A stretch of DNA of 64,000 nt from an uncultured Pelagibacteraceae bacterium (GCA_902573585.1 CACGKH010000003.1:1-64000); one strand, 5' to 3'; counted from the stretch's first letter, positions 1 through 10,137 are shown. The notes: generated from the letters alone by a model not told the origin. A program made the numbers and translations.

Positions 1-48
1 GTCTCAGCCATGAAAAATGATGGGAACGAAGTAAGTACTGAAAGTTAG
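1..48 (+). CDS. C-terminal tail of an upstream CDS (ends ...VSAMKNDGNEVSTES*)
   Basis: Open frame from base 1 to TAG at 46-48, immediately before the DUF59 gene. Confidence 0.45.
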   Translation, partial: VSAMKNDGNEVSTES

Positions 49-351
49 TTGTTTATGGAAGTAAAAAATAAAATTATTGAAGAAATTAGAAAGATTTATG
101 ACCCTGAGTTACCTGTGAATATTTATGAATTAGGTTTAATTTATGATATTAAAGTTGAAGGTCGAAAAGCCGAAATTAAAATGACTTTAACCACACCAAA
201 TTGTCCTGTTGCCGAAAGTTTACCTAAAGAGGTTAAAGAAGGAGCAATGCAAGTAGAAGAAATTGATGATGTAGATCTTCAATTAGTTTGGGATCCACCT
301 TGGACCAAAGATATGATGTCAGATGCAGCTAAGTTGGAGTTAAATTTATAA
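49..351 (+). CDS. DUF59/MIP18-family Fe-S assembly protein (SufT-like)
   Basis: Motifs YDPELPVNIYELGLIYD and TTPNCPVAESLP; followed by an IscA-type gene. Confidence 0.85.
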   Translation: MFMEVKNKIIEEIRKIYDPELPVNIYELGLIYDIKVEGRKAEIKMTLTTPNCPVAESLPKEVKEGAMQVEEIDDVDLQLVWDPPWTKDMMSDAAKLELNL

Positions 352-686
352 TGAATTCAATAATTAAATTAAGTAATAATGCAGCAACAAGAATTAAAGA
401 AATAATGTCTAGTGCTGAAAAAGATGCTTTAGGCGTAAGAGTTTCAGTAAAGTCTGGAGGTTGTGCAGGTATGTCTTATGTTATGGAATATTCGAAAGAA
501 CTCAATCCAAATGATGAAGTGGTTGAAGATAAAGGAGTTAAAGTGTTTATAGACCCAGCAGCAGTATTGTATCTTTTAGGTACAGAAATGGACTATAAAA
601 AAGAGGAGTTTTCATCGTCTTTTGTTTTTAATAATCCCAATGAAACTGAGCGATGTGGCTGTGGGGAGTCATTTAAAATCGATTAA
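351..686 (+). CDS. Iron-sulfur cluster assembly A-type carrier (IscA/SufA/ErpA family)
   Basis: SGGCAGMSY plus C-terminal CGCGESF cysteine motif. Confidence 0.92.
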   Translation: MNSIIKLSNNAATRIKEIMSSAEKDALGVRVSVKSGGCAGMSYVMEYSKELNPNDEVVEDKGVKVFIDPAAVLYLLGTEMDYKKEEFSSSFVFNNPNETERCGCGESFKID

Positions 687-752
687 ATATCAGTATCCCA
701 TAAGTTGCATAGCAGTATTGCATTATACGCATAACTAGTATATGATTCTCTT

Positions 753-923
753 ATGAACAAATTTGAATTTAAAAATCTTGTTAAGAACCTAAAAAATTCT
801 TTGAAAGAAAAAACTTTTTTTAAAGATCTACGTAAAGAGGTTAACACTGGTGCTAATGGTACTCAGGATTACGTTGTTAAAAAAGGGGCTAACAAAGATA
901 CTATCGCAACTACAAGACAGTAA
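753..923 (+). CDS. Small basic ORF, 56 aa (MNKFEFKNLVKNLKNSLKEKTFFKDLRKEVNTGANGTQDYVVKKGANKDTIATTRQ)
   Basis: ATG at 753, stop at 921-923, directly abutting the 3' end of glnA; below the length cutoff of the ORF track. Confidence 0.4.
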   Translation: MNKFEFKNLVKNLKNSLKEKTFFKDLRKEVNTGANGTQDYVVKKGANKDTIATTRQ

Positions 924-2330
924 TTAACTACTGTAATACATCTCAAATTCTACTGGATGAGGTGCATGTTCGAATTTGTGAATTTCCTCGAACTTAAGCG
1001 CAATGTAAGCATCTATTTGATCATCCGTAAATACACCACCTTGAGTTAAAAATTCTCTATCTTTATCTAAACTTTCCATAGCTTCTCTTAATGATCCACA
1101 AACTGTTGGAATAGCTTTAACTTCTTCTGGTGGTAACTCATATAAATCTTTGTCGAATGATTCACCTGGATGAATTTTATTTTTAATACCATCCAGACCC
1201 GCCATTAACATTGCTGCAAAAGTAAGATAAGGGTTACCTGATGCATCAGGAAATCTAATTTCACATCTTGCACCTTTTTTACTTAATGTAATAGGAATAC
1301 GACATGATGCTGACCTGTTTCTTGCAGAGTAAGCTAAAAGAACTGGAGCTTCAAAACCTGGAACTAATCTTTTATAACTGTTTGTTGTAGAGTTAGCAAA
1401 AGCATTGATTGCCTTTGCATGTTTGAGGATTCCACCAATATAATGTAAAGCAGTTTCCGAAAGACCAGCATAAGCATCTCCAGAAAACACGGGTTTATCA
1501 CCTTTCCAAATTGATTGATGAATATGCATTCCCGATCCATTATCACCGGCCACTGGCTTTGGCATAAAAGTAGCAGTTTTACCAAAAGAATGTGTTACCA
1601 TTTGAACAACATATTTATAAAGCTGTACGTTATCAGCTTGATTTACTAAAGTACCAAAATACATACCAAGTTCATGCTGACTGGGAGCAACTTCATGATG
1701 ATGTTTTTCAACTTTGATGCCAACTTCTTTTAAATTTTTTAAATATTCACCTCGCATATCCTGTTCACTGTCAACTGGAGGAACTGGAAAATATCCACCT
1801 TTAACTGGAGGTCTATGTCCCATGTTACCATTTTCATATACTTTACCAGAATTGTATGGACCTTCTTTACTATCAATTTTAAAACCACACTCGTTCATAT
1901 CATTTTTAATTCTAACATCATCGAAAACAAAAAATTCAGGTTCTGGACCAAAAAAAGCTTTATCTCCAACTCCCGAAGATTTTAAATATTCCTCAGCTTT
2001 TTTTGCTACACCTCTAGGATCTCTTTCGTAAGGAGTTTTCTTTACAGCATCTAAAATATCACAAAATAAAACTGCAGTATTATGAGATGTAAAAGGATCT
2101 AAAAAAAATCTTGATGTATCAGGTTTTAAAATCATGTCAGACTCATTAATTGCCTTCCAACCAGCAATAGACGAACCATCAAAGAATACACCTTCTTTCA
2201 ACATATCCTCGTCAACGATAGAAGAGTCCATTGTAAGGTGTTGTAATTTACCCCTTGGATCAGTAAATCTTAAATCTACAAATTCTGCTTCTTTATCTTT
2301 AATAAATTTTAAAACATCTTTAGTGCTCAT
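924..2330 (-). CDS. glnA: Glutamine synthetase type I
   Basis: Full-length 468 aa; motifs [30 protein letters not shown]. Confidence 0.97.
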   Translation of the reverse strand: MSTKDVLKFIKDKEAEFVDLRFTDPRGKLQHLTMDSSIVDEDMLKEGVFFDGSSIAGWKAINESDMILKPDTSRFFLDPFTSHNTAVLFCDILDAVKKTPYERDPRGVAKKAEEYLKSSGVGDKAFFGPEPEFFVFDDVRIKNDMNECGFKIDSKEGPYNSGKVYENGNMGHRPPVKGGYFPVPPVDSEQDMRGEYLKNLKEVGIKVEKHHHEVAPSQHELGMYFGTLVNQADNVQLYKYVVQMVTHSFGKTATFMPKPVAGDNGSGMHIHQSIWKGDKPVFSGDAYAGLSETALHYIGGILKHAKAINAFANSTTNSYKRLVPGFEAPVLLAYSARNRSASCRIPITLSKKGARCEIRFPDASGNPYLTFAAMLMAGLDGIKNKIHPGESFDKDLYELPPEEVKAIPTVCGSLREAMESLDKDREFLTQGGVFTDDQIDAYIALKFEEIHKFEHAPHPVEFEMYYSS

Positions 2331-2471
2331 TTTCTCTCCTGTATAATTCTGAACGTTGTATTACCAAAAAAAGACTGATAGATAATGCTCTTTTACTTAA
2401 TAACACCTATGCATTTTTTACATAAGTGTATAATTAAACATTAAAAATAACTAACAATTAAAAGTTGAATA

Positions 2472-2951
2472 ATGAGTTTATTAGACAAAGACCCAGTTAA
2501 AAGGGTTGATAAAATATTAAGAGCATTTGATCCTAATATGAGTGTTATTGTTTTGGATAACTCTGCTAGAACTGCTTTAGAAGCAGCTTCGTCTTTAGGT
2601 TGTGAAGTTGGTGCTATTGTTAAAAGCTTACTTTTTAAAACTGAGAATCAGTTTACTTTATTCCTTGTAGCTGGTGATAAAAAAGCTTCTCTAAATAAGA
2701 TTAAAAAAACTCTTAAAATTAAAAATGCCTTAATGGCTACTGCTGATGAGGTAAAAAATATTACTGGTTATACAATTGGAGGAGTTTCTCCAGTGGGTCA
2801 CTTAAACAAAATTGATATTTTTATAGATAATTCATTAGAAAGATTTAACTTTTTATATGCTGCAGCAGGACATCCAAATTGTATATTCAAAATTAATTTT
2901 ACAAATTTACAAAAAATTACCAATGGGAAAATTGAAGAAATAATAGAATGA
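2472..2951 (+). CDS. YbaK/prolyl-tRNA deacylase domain protein
   Basis: YbaK-like core (AIVKSLLFKT, TGYTIGGVSPVGH). Confidence 0.88.
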   Translation: MSLLDKDPVKRVDKILRAFDPNMSVIVLDNSARTALEAASSLGCEVGAIVKSLLFKTENQFTLFLVAGDKKASLNKIKKTLKIKNALMATADEVKNITGYTIGGVSPVGHLNKIDIFIDNSLERFNFLYAAAGHPNCIFKINFTNLQKITNGKIEEIIE

Positions 2952-3853
2952 GACAACCAAAATTATTAGATTATTTATTACTTACATTCTTAGCACTAAT
3001 TTGGGCTTCAGCTTTTTTTAACATCAAGATTGCAACTTACTCATTTGGACCTGTCACGATAGCTTTTTTAAGAGTTTTTTTTGGAGCAATTCCAGTTTTA
3101 TTACTTTGTTATTATAAAAAAATTAAAATTGAAGCTTTTTCAAAAGATTGGCATTGGTTTGCTATGATAGGTTTTATTAATTTGGTTGCACCTTTTTTTT
3201 TAATTGCATATGGAGTTAAGTCTGTCCAAAGTAATTTAGCAGCTATTTTAATGTCAACTACCACTTTAAGCTCAACAATTCTTGGTCATTTTTATACAAA
3301 AAATGAAAAATTTAATCTTTTAAGAACTATTGGAGTATTAATTGGATTTTCAGGAATAGTTTATTTATTTTCAGACAATATATTAATTAATGAAAATAAC
3401 TTTAGCTCTGCATTACTTATTGTTTTAGGATCCACATGTTATGTAATTGGTGGAGTACTGACACTAAAGATAAGTAAGAAAAAAAATGAAAATGTTACTG
3501 GTTCAATATTGATATGGGCAACAATTATTTTAATTCCTCTAGTGAGTTTTATTGAACAACCTTGGGAACTAACACCAAGATTAGACTCTACTATTTCTGT
3601 AATCTATCTTGGATTGGTTTCGACTGGGATTGCTTGGCTTTTGAGATTCAGGATTTTAATTAATAATGGTTTAATCTTCCAATCACAAGTTTCATATTTA
3701 ATACCAATTTTTGGAACCATTTTAGGTTATATTTTTTTAAAAGAATTAGTTACATTTAAATTATTTTTATCCCTAGTAGCCGTATGTATTGGAATTTACA
3801 TTGTAAGAATAGCAGGTTATAAAAAATTTACTTCAGTTTTGAAAAAGCATTAA
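2948..3853 (+). CDS. EamA/DMT-superfamily transporter
   Basis: About 10 TM segments; N-terminal LLLTFLALIWASAFF. Confidence 0.9.
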   Translation: MRQPKLLDYLLLTFLALIWASAFFNIKIATYSFGPVTIAFLRVFFGAIPVLLLCYYKKIKIEAFSKDWHWFAMIGFINLVAPFFLIAYGVKSVQSNLAAILMSTTTLSSTILGHFYTKNEKFNLLRTIGVLIGFSGIVYLFSDNILINENNFSSALLIVLGSTCYVIGGVLTLKISKKKNENVTGSILIWATIILIPLVSFIEQPWELTPRLDSTISVIYLGLVSTGIAWLLRFRILINNGLIFQSQVSYLIPIFGTILGYIFLKELVTFKLFLSLVAVCIGIYIVRIAGYKKFTSVLKKH

Positions 3854-4736
3854 TATGTGAAGGTCTGGTTTCACAACAACCTCCAAGAATAGTCGCACCC
3901 GCATTTTTAAATTTTTTTGCAAATTCAAACATTTTTTCTGGAGTTAAATCCTCACGAACACCAAGAAATTCATTGGGATTTCCAGTTTTACTTCCGTTAA
4001 AAGCACCTGTGTAATTTGGTTTTGGATTAGTCTTTATAAAGCCATTAAGTTTAAAACCAAATGGAATACCTAAATTTTTTATTTCATTTAAATTTAACTC
4101 ATAATTTTCAGGAGAAACACAAGAAAGCATAATTCCTAATAATTTTTCATGTTTAATTTTAGATACTATTTCAGAAATTTTTTCACCACTCGGTAAGTTT
4201 GTACCTTCTGAAATATGAGCTCCAATTAAATATGGTTTATTAAATTGAGAAATACTCTCTATAGCAATTTTGAACTCTTTTACGCTACTTAAAACATCTA
4301 AATAAAAAAAATCCACATAAGGGTTTAGTAATTCAGCTTGAGTTTTAAAATTTTCAGTAATCTCAGTATCTGGTCTTGTGTCAGCTTCATAAGTTAAATA
4401 CTGAGGAGGTAATCCCCCGGCAACTAAAATATTTGGAAATAATTCTTTTGCTTTTTGTGCAATTTCACCAGCTTTTTTATTTAAATATTCAAACTTATCC
4501 TCAACATTATTGTCTCTTAATCTTATTTTTCTGGTTGTAAATGTAGTTGTAACAATAACCTCAGCTCCAGCTTTAATAAAATCAATATGTGTATCTAATA
4601 AAAGTTGATGATATTTTTCTTGAAGAAGTGCATTTGCACTCCATAAAGTTCCATTAGGTGCCATTCCTCTTGCTAGAAGTTCTTGACCCATTCCTCCATC
4701 CAATATTCTAGTTTGTTTAAAAAAATTTAAGTTCAT
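3828..4736 (-). CDS. Homocysteine S-methyltransferase family protein (BhmT-like)
   Basis: Zn-binding GGCCETRPSHI; GGMGQELLARG start; downstream of a SAM riboswitch. Confidence 0.9.
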   Translation of the reverse strand: MNLNFFKQTRILDGGMGQELLARGMAPNGTLWSANALLQEKYHQLLLDTHIDFIKAGAEVIVTTTFTTRKIRLRDNNVEDKFEYLNKKAGEIAQKAKELFPNILVAGGLPPQYLTYEADTRPDTEITENFKTQAELLNPYVDFFYLDVLSSVKEFKIAIESISQFNKPYLIGAHISEGTNLPSGEKISEIVSKIKHEKLLGIMLSCVSPENYELNLNEIKNLGIPFGFKLNGFIKTNPKPNYTGAFNGSKTGNPNEFLGVREDLTPEKMFEFAKKFKNAGATILGGCCETRPSHINAFSKLK

Positions 4737-4741
4737 TTTAT

Positions 4742-4800
4742 CCTCGCTTTTTTAGTGCTTTAGCTTAATGCTAGGCGCACAATACAGTTCAAATACCTGC
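4742..4800 (-). promoter_or_regulatory. SAM-V riboswitch
   Basis: Minus-strand sequence GCAGGTATTTGAACTGTATTGTGCGCCTAGCATTAAGCTAAAGCACTAAAAAAGCGAGG; nested pairings GTGC/GCAC and TAGC/GCTA, conserved TTTGAACTGTATTG core, CTAAAAAAG tail running into an SD-like GCGAGG just before the ATG. Confidence 0.85.
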
Positions 4801-4822
4801 AGATCGATTATGTTGGGAATTT

Positions 4823-4866
4823 CCATTTTAGCAGTTATTGCCCGCAATAGGATCAAATCGGCAACT
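4823..4866 (-). promoter_or_regulatory. SAM-II riboswitch
   Basis: Minus-strand GTTGCCGATTTGATCCTATTGCGGGCAATAACTGCTAAAATGG: TTGCC/GGCAA stem, GATTTgAtCCtATTGC loop, GCTAAAatGG pseudoknot strand (GG pairs with CC), as in the SAM-II consensus. Confidence 0.78.
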
Positions 4867-4904
4867 TAAATATATTTTAAAAATTTTAATAAATCAATTG
4901 AAAT

Positions 4905-5651
4905 TTAAATAAATATTTTAAAAGCCATCCTTAAAGCTACAAAAATAACTAGCAATGATGTTATCAAAGCTAGCATCCTATTTGAAAAAATTTTAAGATT
5001 TAAATAATTTCCAATAAAGCCACCAATGAAAACAGTTAAAAATAAAGGCCAGTATAATGTAATTTCTTTTAAAACAATTTCTTTTGTAAATTGACCTACT
5101 ATTCCTGAAAGAGAGTTAATAAGTATGAACAACGATGCAGTAGTTGCAATATTTTTAGGTTTATCCGCTTTTAATAAAAAAAGTATAGGGCTTAAGAAAA
5201 TTCCCCCACCAATACCAACTATACCAGAGATTAATCCTAAAATCGAACCTAAAAAGATTGAAATGAAAACATTAATTTTTTTGACAATTATTTCCTTGTC
5301 CCCATAAGATTTATTATTTGCTAATAATAGTAATCCTGCAAAGGATAGAACTAAAAATAGCAATATTTCAAATATTTCTTTATTAATTACTAATGTTCCA
5401 CCTAAAAAAGCTAAAGGAATTGACCCAATTAAAAATGGTATCAACAATTTAAAGTTATGATTTCCTGCTTTAACATAATTAAAAGAATTGCCTGAAACAA
5501 CAATTATATTACATAGTAAAGCTATGACTGGAAAAATGTAATAAGGAATATCCCAAATTATCAATAAAGCTAGATAAGTTGAACCCCCACCAAAACCAAT
5601 ACTTGAATATAAAATAGCTGTTATTAGAAATGAAATTGATAATATAATCAT
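4905..5651 (-). CDS. TauE/SafE (TSUP) family permease
   Basis: Glycine-rich SSIGFGGGSTYLALL and SGIVGIGGGIFLSPIL repeats, about 8 TM segments. Confidence 0.9.
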   Translation of the reverse strand: MIILSISFLITAILYSSIGFGGGSTYLALLIIWDIPYYIFPVIALLCNIIVVSGNSFNYVKAGNHNFKLLIPFLIGSIPLAFLGGTLVINKEIFEILLFLVLSFAGLLLLANNKSYGDKEIIVKKINVFISIFLGSILGLISGIVGIGGGIFLSPILFLLKADKPKNIATTASLFILINSLSGIVGQFTKEIVLKEITLYWPLFLTVFIGGFIGNYLNLKIFSNRMLALITSLLVIFVALRMAFKIFI

Positions 5652-5665
5652 ATTAATAAATTTTT

Positions 5666-6166
5666 ATGAAAGTAAATATAGCACTTTTGACTGTAACAGA
5701 TACTAGGACTTTTGATAATGATAAATCAGGAGCAATATTGGTAGAAAAAATTAATGAAGCCAATCACAAACTCATTGATAGAAAAATTTGTAAAGATAAT
5801 AAAAAAGATATTGTTGTTATTCTTAAAGAATGGATTAATAAAAAAGAAATAGATGTTATTATTACAACTGGTGGAACAGGGTTGACAGGCAGGGATATAA
5901 CCCCAGAGGCTATAGAGCAGATAGCAGACAAACATATCCCAGGTTTTGGAGAAACTTTCAGAAACTTAAGTTTAAAAACTGTTGGTACTTCAGCAATTCA
6001 ATCAAGAGCTTGTGCAGTTTTAGCAAACGGTAAATATATTTTTGCTTTACCAGGATCATCAGGAGGCGTTACTGATGCATGGGATGGAATTTTGAAGTAT
6101 CAACTAGATATCAATCATAAACCATGTAATTTCGTTGAACTATTCCCAAGATTAAAAGAAAAATAA
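5666..6166 (+). CDS. moaB: Molybdenum cofactor biosynthesis protein B
   Basis: TTGGTGLTGRDITPEA and FALPGSSGGVTDAWDG motifs. Confidence 0.92.
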   Translation: MKVNIALLTVTDTRTFDNDKSGAILVEKINEANHKLIDRKICKDNKKDIVVILKEWINKKEIDVIITTGGTGLTGRDITPEAIEQIADKHIPGFGETFRNLSLKTVGTSAIQSRACAVLANGKYIFALPGSSGGVTDAWDGILKYQLDINHKPCNFVELFPRLKEK

Positions 6167-6412
6167 TTATTTTTGATATTTTTCTTTCCATTCTGAATAA
6201 GGCATTCCATAAATATGCTCTCTAGCATCTGGATCTGAAATAGATATACCTTTTTTTTCAGCTTCTTCCCTGTACCATCTTGATAAACAATTTCTGCAAA
6301 AATTTGCTAAATTCATAAGATCAATATTTTGTACATCTTTTCTTTCATCTAGATGCTTAAGCAATCTCTCAAATGTAGCTGATTGGATTTCTTTTTTTTC
6401 ATTTTTGTTCAT
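6167..6412 (-). CDS. DUF1244 family protein
   Basis: LMNLANFCRNCLSRWYREEA and MPYSEWKEKYQ. Confidence 0.85.
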   Translation of the reverse strand: MNKNEKKEIQSATFERLLKHLDERKDVQNIDLMNLANFCRNCLSRWYREEAEKKGISISDPDAREHIYGMPYSEWKEKYQK

Positions 6413-6528
6413 AAAAAAATATTAAAGAATTTTTTCTTTAGCACAAGATATAGTATTCGTACAATTCTAAGTAGAAAATTTAGAATATTTCAAATGGACA
6501 TGTTTAATGATTGTTAGTTTAATAAAGA

Positions 6529-8274
6529 ATGGCTATTAAACGAAAAAGAAAAGCAAAGCCAAAGACCAAAAAGAAAAAATCTAAATTGGTCAAAACATCT
6601 AGAAAAAAAATAAAAACGAAAAAAAAAGTTGTGACAAAAAAGTCTGCGACTAAGAAGCGTTCTAAAAAATCTAGAAAAAACAATAAGCTTAAACTAACAA
6701 AAAAAAAAAGAGGGGTAAAAAAAATGAGTACAGAAACAATGAAAAGTGCTTCGTCTCCTTTGTTGGATACGTCTCACTTAAAAGTACCGTTCCCATATAA
6801 AGCTAAATATGGAAATTATATAAACGGTAAATTTGTAGAACCTAAGTCTGGCAAGTACTTTGACAATGTTACACCTATAAATAACGAGGTAATTTGTCAA
6901 ATAGCTAGATCAGATGCAAAAGATGTAGATGCAGCTTTAGATGCTGCTCATGCAGCTTTTCCAACTTGGGGTAAAACTTCAATAACAGAAAGATCAAACA
7001 TTCTTTTAAAGATTGCTGATGTTATAGAAAAAAATCTTAACACATTAGCTACAGCAGAATGTTTAGATAATGGAAAGCCAATAAGAGAATGTATGGCCGC
7101 AGATTTACCTTTAGTGGTTGATCACTGGAGATATTTTGCAGGTGTAATTAGAGCTGAGGAAGGTTCTGTTGCAGAGATAAGTAATAGTGAATATTCTTAT
7201 CATATACCAGAACCATTAGGTGTAGTTGGTCAAATTATACCTTGGAACTTCCCACTTTTAATGGCGACTTGGAAACTTGCTCCAGCATTAGCTGCAGGTA
7301 ACTGTGTTGTTCTAAAACCAGCTGAACAAACTCCAGCTTCTATAATGTTATTAATGGAAATGATTGGTGATTTATTACCTCCAGGAGTTGTTAACGTTGT
7401 AAGTGGTTTTGGCTTAGAAGCAGGTAAACCTTTAGCTTCATCTAAAAGAATCAAAAAGATTGCTTTTACAGGTGAAACAACAACTGGTCGTTTGATTATG
7501 CAATATGCGTCTCAAAACTTAATTCCAATTACTTTAGAGCTTGGTGGAAAATCTCCAAATATTTTCTTCGAAGATGTTATGGCGCAAGATGACGACTTCT
7601 TTGATAAATGTTTAGAAGGTTTTGCAATGTTTACACTTAACCAAGGGGAAGTTTGTACTTGTCCAAGTCGAGTACTAGTTCAAGAGTCTATCTATGATAA
7701 GTTTATGGAAAGAGCTGTTGCTAGAACAAAAGCTGTTAAACAAGACAATCCTCTAAAAATGGAAACTATGATTGGTGCTCAAGCATCCGTAGAACAAATG
7801 GAAAAAATCAAATCTTACTTAGATTTAGGTAAGAAAGAAGGTGCCAAAGTTCTATGTGGTGGAAATGTTGCTAAAGTTAATAGTGGTTTAGAAAAAGGAA
7901 ACTATATTGAACCAACTATTTTCGAAGGTGATAATTCAATGAGAATCTTCCAAGAAGAAATTTTTGGACCAGTAGTATCAGTAACTAAATTTAAAGATGA
8001 AGCAGAGGCATTAAAAATTGCCAATGATACTCTTTATGGTTTAGGTGCTGGTGTTTGGACTAGAAATGGAAATATCGCATACAGAATGGGAAGAGAAATA
8101 CAAGCTGGTAGAGTTTGGACAAACTGTTACCATGCTTACCCAGCTCATGCGGCATTTGGCGGATACAAACAATCTGGTATCGGAAGAGAAACTCACAAAA
8201 TGATGTTAAATCATTATAGACAAGTGAAAAACTTACACGTGTCTTACAGTGAGAAAAAGTTAGGCTTCTTTTAA
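6529..8274 (+). CDS. Aldehyde dehydrogenase (class Ia-like) with about 65-aa Lys/Arg-rich N-terminal extension
   Basis: [22 protein letters not shown] catalytic Cys; internal ATG at 6724 with upstream GAGGGG is an alternative start. Confidence 0.93.
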   Translation: MAIKRKRKAKPKTKKKKSKLVKTSRKKIKTKKKVVTKKSATKKRSKKSRKNNKLKLTKKKRGVKKMSTETMKSASSPLLDTSHLKVPFPYKAKYGNYINGKFVEPKSGKYFDNVTPINNEVICQIARSDAKDVDAALDAAHAAFPTWGKTSITERSNILLKIADVIEKNLNTLATAECLDNGKPIRECMAADLPLVVDHWRYFAGVIRAEEGSVAEISNSEYSYHIPEPLGVVGQIIPWNFPLLMATWKLAPALAAGNCVVLKPAEQTPASIMLLMEMIGDLLPPGVVNVVSGFGLEAGKPLASSKRIKKIAFTGETTTGRLIMQYASQNLIPITLELGGKSPNIFFEDVMAQDDDFFDKCLEGFAMFTLNQGEVCTCPSRVLVQESIYDKFMERAVARTKAVKQDNPLKMETMIGAQASVEQMEKIKSYLDLGKKEGAKVLCGGNVAKVNSGLEKGNYIEPTIFEGDNSMRIFQEEIFGPVVSVTKFKDEAEALKIANDTLYGLGAGVWTRNGNIAYRMGREIQAGRVWTNCYHAYPAHAAFGGYKQSGIGRETHKMMLNHYRQVKNLHVSYSEKKLGFF

Positions 8275-8287
8275 TAGATATATTATA

Positions 8288-8313
8288 ATGGCCCGTATTA
8301 AACTACGGGCCAT
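8288..8313 (+). other. Intercistronic stem-loop, perfect 10-bp stem (ATGGCCCGTA/TACGGGCCAT)
   Basis: Inverted repeat read directly, 6-nt loop, no strong T-tract after it. Confidence 0.8.
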
Positions 8314-8319
8314 ATAAAT

Positions 8320-8667
8320 ATGAAAGTTACAGCAACACCTTCAGCATTAGATTTAATAGAAGAATTAAAAAAAAATCACGGTAAAGAATTATTATTTCAT
8401 CAATCAGGTGGATGTTGCGATGGTAGTGCACCAATGTGTTATCCATCAAAAGAATACCAAGTAGGTCAAGACGATGTAATGATTGGTAAAATAGGAGGTA
8501 TTCCTTTTTATATAAGTGAAACACAACATGAAGCTTGGAAAAATACAGACTTGATAATTGATTGTGTCAAAGGTATGGGCGGAATGTTTTCATTAGATAA
8601 TGGTACTGGAAGAAGATTTTTAACAAGATCTGAGATCTGCATACCTGAAGATACTACGATAAATTAA
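8320..8667 (+). CDS. DUF779 family protein
   Basis: FHQSGGCCDGSAPMCYP; sits directly 3' of an ALDH, a known pairing. Confidence 0.92.
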   Translation: MKVTATPSALDLIEELKKNHGKELLFHQSGGCCDGSAPMCYPSKEYQVGQDDVMIGKIGGIPFYISETQHEAWKNTDLIIDCVKGMGGMFSLDNGTGRRFLTRSEICIPEDTTIN

Positions 8668-9232
8668 GTTTCTTTAAATTTATCCTAAATAAAAGAAGAA
8701 TAATTAAGATAATCAAAAAAATTAATGGTTTAAAAAATATAGTTTTTGATAACCAGATAAAGTGTAAAACCCCAAAAATTGAAATTATATAAACCAACCT
8801 ATGTAATTTTTGCCAATTTTTTTTTAAAATTCTAACCATTTTATCTGACGAAGTAATCGCTAAAGGAATTAGTAATAACCAAGCAGAAAAACCTATAAAA
8901 ATAAATTTTTTCTTTAAAACATCATCAATCAATGGCTCAAAATCAAATCTATAATCAAGCCCAACGTAACTAAGCATATGAATTGAAGCATAAAAAAATG
9001 CAAACAAACCCAGCATTCTTCTAAATTTAATCCATTCTAAAGAATTCGTGATTTTCTTAAGAGGTGACATTGAAAGAGTTAAAAGTACAAATATTAAAGT
9101 CCATTCTCCGAAATGATTTATAATCCTATCAACGGGCTCAGGACCTAATTTATTATATATTAATTGATAAACGATTATATAAATCGGCCAAAGTGATAAG
9201 AGGAAAACAGCAGGCTTGAAATAATTCTTCAA
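8654..9232 (-). CDS. msrQ: Heme-binding membrane subunit MsrQ (YedZ)
   Basis: Ferric-reductase-like TM protein directly downstream of MsrP; conserved RRMLGLFAFFYASIHMLSY and WQKLHRLVY. Confidence 0.92.
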   Translation of the reverse strand: MKNYFKPAVFLLSLWPIYIIVYQLIYNKLGPEPVDRIINHFGEWTLIFVLLTLSMSPLKKITNSLEWIKFRRMLGLFAFFYASIHMLSYVGLDYRFDFEPLIDDVLKKKFIFIGFSAWLLLIPLAITSSDKMVRILKKNWQKLHRLVYIISIFGVLHFIWLSKTIFFKPLIFLIILIILLLFRINLKKLNLS

Positions 9233-9237
9233 TTTAT

Positions 9238-10137
9238 TTAATAATTTTTTTTAAGGTCCATACCACTATAAAGATGAGCAACCTCATCTCCGTAACCATT
9301 AAACATTAAAGTTTTTATTCTTGGAGCTAAAATACTTTCTCCGATTACTCTTTCAGTTGCTTGAGACCACCTAGGATGATCAACTTCAGGATTTACATTT
9401 GAGTAAAAACCATATTCTCTTGGTGAAGCATTTTTCCAAGCAGTATTAGGCATATTTTTTGTTAATCTGATTTTTACTATTGATTTTGCACTCTTAAAAC
9501 CATACTTCCACGGAATAAATATTCTTAGAGGTGCACCATTTTGATTTGGTAAAGGCTTACCATACAAACCAGTTACAACAGTAGTAAGTGGGTGCATTGC
9601 TTCATCAATTCTCAGACCTTCGATATAGGGCCAGTTTAAAACAGGATATCTTTGGCCAACCATTTCATCTGGATTGTAAACAGTTTCAAATTCTACAAAC
9701 TTTGCAGTTGATTTAATCTGAACTTTGTTAAGTAGTTTACTTAATGAAAAGCCCAACCATGGAATAACCATAGACCAACCTTCGACGCATCGTAGTTTAA
9801 GAATTCTTTCCTCAGATTTTATTGTTAAAATTTCTTCAATTGGAAGTTCTAATGATTTTTCAATTTCACCTTCAATTTTAACAGCCCAAGGTTTTGTAGT
9901 AAAATTTTTTGCCCTTCTGTGTGGATCACCTTTACCAGTACCAAACTCATAGTAGTTATTATATGTCGTAATATCTTCATAGCTAGTTGGTTCATTTAAA
10001 TTACTAGCTTTTACATTAATTAATGGAACTGAATTTAAAGTAAATGCGCCTAAGCCCCAACCCATAGACTTAATAAAAGATCTTCTTTTCTTATAAATTT
10101 TTTCAGGTGTAATTTCTGAATGTTTAAACTTTTTCAT
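9238..10137 (-). CDS. msrP: Protein-methionine-sulfoxide reductase catalytic subunit MsrP (YedY), Tat signal
   Basis: Twin-arginine KKRRSFIK; Moco-binding LRCVEGWSMVIPW. Confidence 0.95.
   Translation of the reverse strand: MKKFKHSEITPEKIYKKRRSFIKSMGWGLGAFTLNSVPLINVKASNLNEPTSYEDITTYNNYYEFGTGKGDPHRRAKNFTTKPWAVKIEGEIEKSLELPIEEILTIKSEERILKLRCVEGWSMVIPWLGFSLSKLLNKVQIKSTAKFVEFETVYNPDEMVGQRYPVLNWPYIEGLRIDEAMHPLTTVVTGLYGKPLPNQNGAPLRIFIPWKYGFKSAKSIVKIRLTKNMPNTAWKNASPREYGFYSNVNPEVDHPRWSQATERVIGESILAPRIKTLMFNGYGDEVAHLYSGMDLKKNY

Noticed and set aside
1364-2346. ORFs 1364-1585 (-), 1714-2031 (+) and 2134-2346 (+) within or opposite glnA
   Set aside because: They lie inside a full-length, motif-complete glnA; translations look like shadow frames
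2347-2471. Glutamine-type (glnA) RNA upstream of glnA
   Set aside because: No convincing multi-stem junction; only weak AT-rich pairings
5125-5935. ORFs 5125-5307 (+) and 5726-5935 (-) opposite tauE and moaB
   Set aside because: Opposite well-supported CDS, biased composition
7230-7454. Antisense ORF inside the aldehyde dehydrogenase gene
   Set aside because: Shadow frame of a conserved ALDH domain
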